From contig DKDS01000031.1 in the NCBI GenBank assembly GCA_002451855.1, positions 59,691 through 66,890 on the forward strand: 7,200 bases of DNA, in the 5' to 3' direction. This DNA is from Ruminococcaceae bacterium UBA6842 (lineage in GTDB: Bacteria > Bacillota > Clostridia > Oscillospirales > Acutalibacteraceae). Position numbers and translations under genes: made by a program. The notes beneath the pieces are model-generated. The model did not search any database. It had not been told where the DNA came from and saw only the letters and a list, made by a program, of their open reading frames with translations. This document shows positions 1 to 4,499 of this stretch, piece by piece (positions within the stretch are counted from its first letter, which is position 1; each line of letters begins with the position of its first letter).

Positions 1-42
1 CTCGAAATATTAACTTGTGCTCACAAAACATACAGCCTTATA

Positions 43-71
43 ATTATAATTACTTTTACGGTAAATGTCAA
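43..71 (-). promoter_or_regulatory. Perfect-consensus sigma-A promoter, leftward
   Basis: Read on the minus strand, TTGACA (71-66), a 17-bp spacer and TATAAT (48-43) match the housekeeping promoter consensus at all twelve positions with ideal spacing. Transcription would start near position 36 and run off the left edge. Only about 36 nt of transcript lie inside the window, with no Shine-Dalgarno before the single ATG there, so the product is unknown. A promoter this strong commonly serves a stable RNA or a highly expressed gene, but that is inference. Confidence 0.7.
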
Positions 72-147
72 GTTTTTATTGAAAAATTTTGAGACTGCTT
101 TGTTATATGATATATAAAAAATGCATAAACTGTTTACAATTATAGAC

Positions 148-176
148 TTGACAAAAATCGACACAATAAATACAAT
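148..176 (+). promoter_or_regulatory. Predicted sigma-A promoter, rightward
   Basis: On the plus strand, TTGACA (148-153), a 17-bp spacer and TACAAT (171-176) form a near-consensus promoter, with a start expected near 183. The next plus-strand gene is the XRE regulator at 375. The transcript would therefore have a leader of about 190 nt that runs antisense through the tRNA-Thr gene. I see no better plus-strand promoter between the tRNA and the regulator, so this is the best candidate for driving it. The assignment to that gene is inference. Confidence 0.5.
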
Positions 177-190
177 TATAATATTAATAA

Positions 191-219
191 ATTCCTCCGC
201 AACCCATTTGCAGAGGAAT
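191..219 (-). terminator. Intrinsic terminator of tRNA-Thr
   Basis: Arms 191-200 and 210-219 form a 10-bp stem around a 9-nt loop. On the minus strand one pair is a G-U wobble. The same position is a C-A mismatch on the plus strand, so the structure is fully paired only in minus-strand RNA. It begins 3 nt after the encoded CCA end of the tRNA and is followed by a U-rich stretch (TTATTAATATT). Position, strand-specific pairing and tail all fit termination of the tRNA transcript. Confidence 0.75.
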
Positions 220-222
220 ATT

Positions 223-298
223 TGGAGCTGAAGATGGGACTCGAACCCACGACCTGCTGATTACGAATCAGCTGCTCTACCAACTGAGCCACTCCAGC
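223..298 (-). tRNA. tRNA-Thr (anticodon CGU)
   Basis: A complete 76-nt cloverleaf can be drawn on the minus strand. It has a 7-bp acceptor stem with one G-U pair, U8, a GCTC/GAGC D stem with AGTTGGTA loop, and a 5-bp anticodon stem with loop TTCGTAA. The variable loop is 5 nt, and a 5-bp T stem carries the TTCGAGT loop. The anticodon CGT (loop positions 3-5) reads ACG, hence threonine. The discriminator base is U and the CCA end is encoded in the gene (225-223). It is monocistronic, with its own promoter about 12 bp upstream and a terminator hairpin just downstream. A CGU isoacceptor normally supplements a UGU tRNA-Thr, which is not in this window. Confidence 0.96.
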
Positions 299-310
299 AC
301 TCACCCAGTA

Positions 311-339
311 ATTATAACAGCAACTGTGCTTTAAGTCAA
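311..339 (-). promoter_or_regulatory. Promoter of tRNA-Thr
   Basis: On the minus strand TTGACT (339-334), a 17-bp spacer and a perfect TATAAT (316-311) lie directly upstream of the tRNA. The expected start near 304 leaves about 6 nt of 5' leader for RNase P to remove. The -35 box is only about 19 bp from the Shine-Dalgarno of the divergent regulator gene, so the two units are tightly packed. Confidence 0.8.
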
Positions 340-374
340 GCAAAAAATACAAACCGGAAAGGAGTCCCGCAAAA

Positions 375-788
375 ATGAGTGACAGCATAAACCGGCGCAT
401 AGCACTTTACCGCAAACTCGCCAACCTTACGCAGACAGAAGCCGCGGAAAAATTGGGTATGAAATGCAGCACTTATTCCCAAATGGAGCGCAAGGGTTCA
501 ATAAGTGCAGATAAGCTTATAGCCTTAGCGGATATTTTCGGTGTGACTCCCGAAACCTTACTGTATGACCCGCCCGCAAGAGGGTATTTGAATTTTACGC
601 CTAACGAATCGCTCGGCAGAGAGGTAGTCCGCCAACCAGAGCCTGCAATTACAGCAGATCCCTCCTATTTTGTTGTTACGCATAAGGAGGAAAGCATTGT
701 AAAAATTCTCCGCAATTTACCGAGGGACGATTATGAGGAGATAATCGGACTGATAAACGAAAAATACCAAACCTCAAAGAAAAAATAA
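375..788 (+). CDS. XRE-family helix-turn-helix transcriptional regulator
   Basis: This 137-residue soluble protein has an N-terminal HTH_3/XRE DNA-binding domain at about residues 6-64. It shows helix 1 (INRRIALYRKLA), the helix-turn-helix TQTEAAEKLG (19-28) with CSTYSQMERKG (31-41) as recognition helix, then SADKLIALADIFGV and TPETLLY, the classic end of the fold. The rest (about 65-137) is polar, with a probable helix at 104-130 and a KKK tail. It has no recognisable sensor or protease domain. The start is supported by AAAGGAG at 358-364, 10 nt before the ATG. It is the only plus-strand gene here, divergent from tRNA-Thr and convergent with the ribosomal operon. Its target and signal cannot be read from the sequence. 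XRE proteins of this size are often small autoregulating repressors, but that is family knowledge only. Confidence 0.88.
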   Translation: MSDSINRRIALYRKLANLTQTEAAEKLGMKCSTYSQMERKGSISADKLIALADIFGVTPETLLYDPPARGYLNFTPNESLGREVVRQPEPAITADPSYFVVTHKEESIVKILRNLPRDDYEEIIGLINEKYQTSKKK

Positions 789-789
789 T

Positions 790-829
790 AATTCCGAATG
801 TCGGGTAAATCCGCCTGACATTCGGAATT
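790..829 (+). terminator. Terminator of the XRE regulator gene
   Basis: Arms 790-805 and 814-829 make a 16-bp stem with an 8-nt loop, starting just after the TAA stop. One pair (803/816) is G-U in plus-strand RNA but would be a C-A mismatch on the minus strand, which favours plus-strand use. A U-rich tail (TTATTTTAT) follows. On the minus strand the hairpin is also followed by T-rich sequence, so it could act as a back-up terminator for the convergent operon. Confidence 0.85.
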
Positions 830-841
830 TATTTTATATAA

Positions 842-874
842 AAAGCGTCCGGCACTTAAAGTGTCGGACGCTTT
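842..874 (-). terminator. Terminator of the ribosomal protein operon (bidirectional)
   Basis: A GC-rich 15-bp stem (842-856 with 860-874) has a 3-nt loop and one imperfect pair at 852/864. Read on the minus strand it ends in TTTTT followed by ATAT-rich DNA, the better U-tract of the two directions. On the plus strand the imperfect pair becomes a G-U wobble, but the tail is broken (TTTCGGTTTT). It lies about 77 bp past the rplQ stop and is the most likely intrinsic terminator of the long minus-strand operon, probably working for both convergent units. Confidence 0.8.
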
Positions 875-877
875 CGG

Positions 878-942
878 TTTTAGTACACACATTATCAGCG
901 CAATACTATTTAGGTGCGCTGTGTCCAATGTGAGTACTAAAA
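878..942. repeat. 65-bp imperfect palindrome just after rplQ
   Basis: Outer arms 878-893 and 927-942 are 16-bp inverted repeats with one mismatch (A-A on the plus strand). Nested inside is a perfect 7-bp stem, 896-902 with 915-921, enclosing a 12-nt loop. Neither end is followed by a run of T, so it does not look like an intrinsic terminator. It starts 8 nt after the rplQ stop on the minus strand and ends 3 nt before the terminator hairpin. It may be a 3'-end mRNA structure or a small palindromic repeat element. No target-site duplication is evident. Confidence 0.65.
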
Positions 943-950
943 TAAGGAAA

Positions 951-1292
951 TTACACTAATTCGATTATTGCCATTTCGGCTGCGTCACCGCGACGGGGAC
1001 CGGTCTTGACTATACGGGTATAGCCGCCGTTTACATCTCTGTACTTCGGTGCAATCTCATTATAAAGCTTTGCAACAACATCTTCCTTAGTGATAAACGC
1101 CAATGCCTGACGCTTGCTGTTAAGGGTATTGTCCTTAGCGAGTGTAATATATTTTTCCGCCATAGCTCGTACTTCCTTAGCACGGGTAACAGTGGTCTCT
1201 ATTCTGCCGTTTTCAAGCAGATAAGTCACCATTGCTCTGAGCATAGCGGTTCTGTGATCGCTGGTTCTTCCCAGTTTACGGGTACCTGGCAT
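951..1292 (-). CDS. rplQ: 50S ribosomal protein bL17
   Basis: This 113-residue protein of the large ribosomal subunit lies near the peptide exit tunnel. It begins with the family signature MPGTRKLGRTSDHRTAMLR. The core GRIETTVTRAKEVRAMAEK follows at about 29-47, and the protein closes with GGYTRIVKTGPRRGDAAEMA near the C-terminus, all diagnostic of bL17. The length is slightly below the usual 116-127 because the C-terminus stops soon after the conserved AIIELV. AAGGAG (1307-1302) sits 9 nt before the ATG. It is the last gene of the operon, 49 nt after rpoA, and is followed by the palindrome and terminator at 942-790. Confidence 0.97.
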   Translation of the reverse strand: MPGTRKLGRTSDHRTAMLRAMVTYLLENGRIETTVTRAKEVRAMAEKYITLAKDNTLNSKRQALAFITKEDVVAKLYNEIAPKYRDVNGGYTRIVKTGPRRGDAAEMAIIELV

Positions 1293-1341
1293 TTCTGTTC
1301 ACTCCTTATTTGCGGCAGATAAAATCTGTCACGCTTTTGCT

Positions 1342-2292
1342 TTATTCGTCGTCCTTTTTAAGAGTGAAGCCGAATGAATTCAGCTTTGCTATAACCTCTT
1401 CAAGAGACTTACGGCCGAGATTTCTTACCTTCATCATATCCTCTTCGGATCTGCCTATAAGATCTTCTACCGTATTAATTCCCGCACGCTTTAAGCAATT
1501 AAAGCTGCGGACTGAAAGATCAAGCTCGTCGATAGTAAGGTCGAGAACCTTCTCCTTTTCGTTGTCGGTCTTTTCCGCCATAATGCTTTCGCCTTCGCAA
1601 GCGCCCTCGGTTAAATCGAGGAAAAGCTCCAAATGCTCAATAAGAACCTTAGCGGACATTGAAACCGCTTCATTTGCTCTTATAGAACCGTCAGTCCAAA
1701 CCTCAAGTGTAAGCTTGCCCTTATCGGTAACATTTCCTACACGGGTATTGTCTACGGTGAAGTTTGCTTTAAGCACCGGTGTATAGATCGAGTCAACGGG
1801 AATAACGCCGATTACATTCTGAGCCGGTCTGTTCTGGTCGGCAGGTACATAACCTCTGCCCTTGTCAAGAGTCATCTCCATATTGAGCTTGGCTCCCGCG
1901 TCGAGAGTGGCAATATACATATCGGGGTTTAATATTTCAACCTCTGAATCGGCTTTGATTGAAGCGGCGGTAACCACACAGGGACCCTCAGCCTCAATAT
2001 AAATCTTTTTCGCCGTATCGGCATGGAGCTTCGCAATCAAACCCTTTATGTTAAGGATGATTTCGGTTACATCCTCTTTCACACCGGGAATGGTGGAAAA
2101 CTCATGCACAACACCGTCGATTTTAACTGAAGTGACCGCAACGCCCGGAAGTATTGAAAGGAGAACTCTTCTCATGCTGTTGCCGAGAGTAGTTGCATAG
2201 CCCCTCTCAAGAGGCTCCATAACAAATTTTCCGTATTTGCCGTCGCTTGTCAGCTCGACAGTATCTATTCTGGGCTTTTCAATTTCTATCAT
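1342..2292 (-). CDS. rpoA: DNA-directed RNA polymerase subunit alpha
   Basis: The alpha subunit dimerises to nucleate RNA polymerase assembly and contacts UP elements and activators. At 316 residues it has the usual Firmicute length. The N-terminal domain (about 1-230) carries the dimerisation and beta/beta'-binding signature LERGYATTLGNSMRRVLLS (28-46), followed by the conserved VHEFSTIPGVKEDVTEI. A charged linker of about 15-20 residues (EKTDNEKEK) leads to the C-terminal domain (about 247-312). There, VRSFNCLKRAGI (261-272) contains the DNA-contacting arginine (R262, equivalent to E. coli R265) and NLGRKSLEE holds the second DNA-contact loop. Start support is modest: GGAG (2303-2300), 7 nt before the ATG. 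It lies between rpsD and rplQ as in other Clostridia. Confidence 0.98.
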   Translation of the reverse strand: MIEIEKPRIDTVELTSDGKYGKFVMEPLERGYATTLGNSMRRVLLSILPGVAVTSVKIDGVVHEFSTIPGVKEDVTEIILNIKGLIAKLHADTAKKIYIEAEGPCVVTAASIKADSEVEILNPDMYIATLDAGAKLNMEMTLDKGRGYVPADQNRPAQNVIGVIPVDSIYTPVLKANFTVDNTRVGNVTDKGKLTLEVWTDGSIRANEAVSMSAKVLIEHLELFLDLTEGACEGESIMAEKTDNEKEKVLDLTIDELDLSVRSFNCLKRAGINTVEDLIGRSEEDMMKVRNLGRKSLEEVIAKLNSFGFTLKKDDE

Positions 2293-2330
2293 TTAAAAGC
2301 TCCGTTTCTCCGCACCGATATTTTTAAATA

Positions 2331-2360
2331 TACAACACCCGGTACGGCAGGTGTGTTGTA
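2331..2360 (-). other. Hairpin in the rpsD-rpoA spacer
   Basis: An 8-bp stem (2331-2338 with 2353-2360) can be extended by two G-C pairs across a one-base bulge, with a loop of about 9 nt. It lies in the 78-nt gap between rpsD and rpoA, the longest gap inside the operon. The minus-strand continuation is ATATTTAAAAATAT, not a clean U-tract, so full termination is unlikely. It could be an RNA processing, attenuation or stability element. Function is inferred from position only. Confidence 0.4.
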
Positions 2361-2370
2361 AGCCGGACTA

Positions 2371-2997
2371 TTACTTAGAATAGTACTCAACTATAAGCTG
2401 CTCGTCAACAGGAGCTTCAATCTGTTCTCTTGTCGGGAGAGCTATAACCTTAGCTGTAAGCTTTTCACGGTCAACATCAATCCACTCCGGAACCGGTCTT
2501 GCGCTGTTGGCTTCAACTACGGCTTTAATCTTTTCGCTTGAACGGCTCTTCTCGCATATAGATACAACATCGCCGGCCTTTAAAAGGTAAGAAGCGATAT
2601 CAACACGGCTTCCGTTAACCTCGAAATGACCGTGACCTACAAGCTGACGGGCTTCCGCTCTTGAAGAAGCAAAGCCTACTCTGTAAACAACATTATCAAG
2701 GCGGCTTTCAAGTATTCTTAAAAGGTTATCGCCGGTAATGCCCTGCTTTCTCTCAGCAATTTCAAAATAATGATGGAACTGATTTTCCTGGACACCGTAG
2801 AAGCGTCTTGCGGTCTGCTTAGCGCGAAGCTGCATACCGTATTCGGACGATTTCTTTCTGCCCTGTCCGTGCTGACCGGGAGCATAGCCTCTCAGTCCTA
2901 CCGAGCATTTCTCGGAATAGCAGCGCTCTCCCTTAAGGAACAATTTCTGACCCTCGCGGCGGCAAAGTCTGCAAACTGCACCGGTATATCTTGCCAT
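2371..2997 (-). CDS. rpsD: 30S ribosomal protein uS4 (zinc-binding form)
   Basis: uS4 is a primary 16S rRNA binder that nucleates small-subunit body assembly and contributes to decoding accuracy. It has 208 residues. The N-terminal region contains C9-x2-C12 and C26-x4-C31, the four-cysteine zinc knuckle of the C+ form. The motif GLRGYAPGQHGQGRKK (35-50) is typical of S4. The S4 RNA-binding domain follows at about 97-160 (ESRLDNVVYRVGFASSRAEARQLV, then GHFEVNG). GGAGGT (3010-3005) precedes the ATG by 7 nt. Placement between rpsK and rpoA is the arrangement found in Clostridia and proteobacteria, unlike Bacillus subtilis, where rpsD is elsewhere. uS4 is an autoregulator in several bacteria. No clear autoregulatory leader is visible here. 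Confidence 0.98.
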   Translation of the reverse strand: MARYTGAVCRLCRREGQKLFLKGERCYSEKCSVGLRGYAPGQHGQGRKKSSEYGMQLRAKQTARRFYGVQENQFHHYFEIAERKQGITGDNLLRILESRLDNVVYRVGFASSRAEARQLVGHGHFEVNGSRVDIASYLLKAGDVVSICEKSRSSEKIKAVVEANSARPVPEWIDVDREKLTAKVIALPTREQIEAPVDEQLIVEYYSK

Positions 2998-3052
2998 CTG
3001 TTACACCTCCAAAAATTTTACTGCAATTTATATTGCAAACAATAAATTTCGA

Positions 3053-3454
3053 TTATACGCGTCTTCTCTTGGGAGGACGGCAGCCGTTGTGCGGAATCGG
3101 GGTAACATCTTTAATCATGCTTACCTCAAGACCTGCGGTTTGCAGTGCGCGGATAGCCGCTTCTCGTCCTGCTCCTGGACCCTTAACATATACTTCAACA
3201 GTCTTAAGACCGTGTTCCATTGCAGCCTTGGCAGCAGTTTCTGCCGCGCTCTGTGCCGCAAACGGAGTTGACTTTCTTGAACCTCTGAAACCTAATTCAC
3301 CGGCGGAAGCCCATGAAAGAGCGTTGCCCTGTGTATCGGTGATGGTTACGATAGTATTGTTGAAGGTAGACTGGATATGAGCTGAGCCACGCTCGATATT
3401 CTTTTTCTCACGGCGACGGCGTGTAGCGGCCGTCTTGCCCTTTGCAGTAGCCAT
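3053..3454 (-). CDS. rpsK: 30S ribosomal protein uS11
   Basis: uS11 sits on the platform of the small subunit near the E site. It has 133 residues. The basic N-terminal extension (KTAATRRRREKK) leads to the conserved core GSAHIQSTFNNTIVTITD (23-40), then GFRGSRKSTPFAAQ. The C-terminal signature VYVKGPGAGREAAIRAL continues to TPIPHNGCRPPKRRRV. The Asn-Gly in PHNGC (N123-G124) corresponds to the site known to become isoaspartate in E. coli S11. GGAGG (3467-3463) is 8 nt before the ATG, and the gene starts 16 nt after the rpsM stop. Order rpsM-rpsK-rpsD is standard. Confidence 0.98.
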   Translation of the reverse strand: MATAKGKTAATRRRREKKNIERGSAHIQSTFNNTIVTITDTQGNALSWASAGELGFRGSRKSTPFAAQSAAETAAKAAMEHGLKTVEVYVKGPGAGREAAIRALQTAGLEVSMIKDVTPIPHNGCRPPKRRRV

Positions 3455-3470
3455 ATTATCTTCCTCCTAC

Positions 3471-3839
3471 TTATTTCTTCTTGTTAGCTATGGTCTTCTT
3501 CGGACCCTTGCGTGTGCGTGCGTTTGTCTTAGAGCGCTGACCTCTTACGGGGAGACCCTTTCTGTGACGCAAGCCGCGATAGCTTCCGATTTCGATAAGT
3601 CTTTTAATATCAAATGCGATAGTACGGCGACGATCACCCTCAACCTGAAGGTTATGGTCGATATATTCACGCAGCTTTGAAATATCGTCCTCAGTTAAGT
3701 CCTTAACTCTGGTATCGGGATTGATACCTGTTTCAGCAAGGATTTTTTTCGATGTTGTGAGACCGATTCCGAAGATGTAGGTAAGTCCGATTTCGACTCG
3801 CTTCTCGTTCGGAAGATCAACACCAGCAATTCGTGCCAT
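3471..3839 (-). CDS. rpsM: 30S ribosomal protein uS13
   Basis: uS13 lies in the head of the small subunit, forms inter-subunit bridges and contacts P-site tRNA through its basic tail. It has 122 residues. The N-terminus MARIAGVDLPNEKRVEIGLT and the helix-hairpin-helix-like segment YIFGIGLTTSKKIL (21-34) are typical. The hallmark RLIEIGSYRGLRHRKGLPVRG lies at 80-100, followed by QRSKTNARTRKGP and a lysine-rich end. GGAGGT (ending near 3850) lies about 10 nt before the ATG. It follows rpmJ by 36 nt, too short for a long regulatory leader. Confidence 0.98.
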   Translation of the reverse strand: MARIAGVDLPNEKRVEIGLTYIFGIGLTTSKKILAETGINPDTRVKDLTEDDISKLREYIDHNLQVEGDRRRTIAFDIKRLIEIGSYRGLRHRKGLPVRGQRSKTNARTRKGPKKTIANKKK

Positions 3840-3875
3840 TTATCAAAGCACCTCCATTTTTTTATTCTCGCGCAA

Positions 3876-3989
3876 TTAACCCTGACGCTGTTTGTGCTTG
3901 GGGTTTTCGCAGATAACCATTACCTTGCCCTTGCGCTTGATAATTTTGCATTTTTCGCAAATCTTTTTAACAGAAGGTCTGACTTTCAT
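3876..3989 (-). CDS. rpmJ: 50S ribosomal protein bL36 (zinc-binding form)
   Basis: This very short gene (37 codons plus TAA) encodes bL36, a tiny zinc-ribbon protein of the large subunit that binds 23S rRNA. The translation begins MKVRPSVKKICEKCK and ends CENPKHKQRQG, a near-perfect family match. Ligands C11, C14, C27 and H32 give the CCCH zinc site, so this is the C+ form rather than a zinc-independent paralog. A full Shine-Dalgarno AAGGAGGT (4006-3999) stands 9 nt before the ATG. It lies between infA and rpsM exactly as in most bacteria. Its small size makes it easy to miss in automated calls. Confidence 0.97.
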   Translation of the reverse strand: MKVRPSVKKICEKCKIIKRKGKVMVICENPKHKQRQG

Positions 3990-4020
3990 TTGGATTATAC
4001 CTCCTTAAAATTATCGACTG

Positions 4021-4239
4021 TTATTTGGAACGCCAGGTTATACGGCCCTTTGAAAGGTCGTACGGAGACATCTCAACAGTCACCTTGTCACCCGGAAGTA
4101 TGCGTATAAAGTTCATACGCAGCTTACCCGAAATGTGAGCAAGAATCACATGTCCCCCCTGGATTTCAACCTTGAACATTGCGTTTGGCATTGCCTCAAC
4201 AACTACGCCTTCAAGCTCTATCATATCTTCTTTGGACAT
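4021..4239 (-). CDS. infA: Translation initiation factor IF-1
   Basis: IF-1 binds the 30S A site during initiation and assists IF-2 and IF-3. It is 72 residues long, the standard length, as a single S1-like OB-fold. The sequence shows MSKEDMIELEGVVVEAMPNA, HVILAHISGKLRMNFIRIL (30-48) and PGDKVTVEMSPYDLSKGRI, all hallmark segments. Its ATG shares one base with the TAA stop of the upstream KOW gene (TAATG). AAGGAGG (4253-4247), within that gene's last codons, supplies the Shine-Dalgarno 7 nt before the start, so the two are probably translationally coupled. rpmJ follows 31 nt downstream. Confidence 0.98.
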   Translation of the reverse strand: MSKEDMIELEGVVVEAMPNAMFKVEIQGGHVILAHISGKLRMNFIRILPGDKVTVEMSPYDLSKGRITWRSK

Positions 4240-4490
4240 TACGGTTCCTCCTTCTCGGCTTTATCTCTCAGTACGGCTAAACACCGCCTGAGCGCTTTGT
4301 CGCTTTTATAACTGTTTTCATCAAGACTCATTTTCGTAAAGCTTATATGCTTTATGTTTTTTCGTTTAGGTCTTGAAAGCGGACGCTCCTTACCGTCGCA
4401 CAGGTAAACAAAATTATCTTCGCTTGCCGTTACGACCATAAAGTGACCCTTGTCACGCCCCGCCTTCGAACAAACTATCCGTCCTACCAT
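4239..4490 (-). CDS. KOW-domain RNA-binding protein (L14e-like)
   Basis: This 83-residue basic protein matches the small KOW-domain family found between map and infA in many Firmicutes (YbzG in Bacillus subtilis by position). The KOW motif occupies about residues 3-30 (GRIVCSKAGRDKGHFMVV). It is followed by the characteristic DGKERPLSRPKRKNIKHI (32-49), then a charged helical tail ending EKEEP. The family is predicted to bind RNA and resembles archaeal/eukaryotic ribosomal L14e. Its exact role is not established to my knowledge. The Shine-Dalgarno GAGG (4501-4498) overlaps the map stop codon, and its own stop overlaps the infA start, so it is embedded in the translation-gene cluster. Family assignment is confident. 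Function is not. Confidence 0.9.
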   Translation of the reverse strand: MVGRIVCSKAGRDKGHFMVVTASEDNFVYLCDGKERPLSRPKRKNIKHISFTKMSLDENSYKSDKALRRCLAVLRDKAEKEEP

Positions 4491-4499
4491 AAAACTTCC

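Noticed and set aside
1..31. A minus-strand ATG-initiated open frame running off the left edge
   Set aside because: Only about ten codons are visible, it has no Shine-Dalgarno, and it starts about 5 nt after the predicted transcription start. It cannot be called.
89..116. Possible plus-strand promoter TTGAGA with TATATA at 16-bp spacing
   Set aside because: Weaker than the 148-176 promoter just downstream, and readily expected by chance in such AT-rich DNA.
176..400. A 74-codon minus-strand frame spanning the tRNA region
   Set aside because: Its middle (GVAQLVEQ...VVGSSP) is simply a tRNA gene translated, a well-known false ORF. It also runs over the terminator and the opposite-strand regulator start.
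731..928. A 65-codon minus-strand frame downstream of rplQ
   Set aside because: It lies across both terminator hairpins and the palindrome, has no ribosome-binding site, and resembles no family.
1316..1328. CAGAT-AAA-ATCTG inverted repeat in the rpoA-rplQ spacer
   Set aside because: A 5-bp stem with a 3-nt loop is too weak to support a regulatory or terminator call.
1310..1786. A 158-codon plus-strand frame opposite rpoA
   Set aside because: It is serine/arginine-rich with low complexity, antisense to a certain gene, and lacks a convincing ribosome-binding site. It is a shadow frame.
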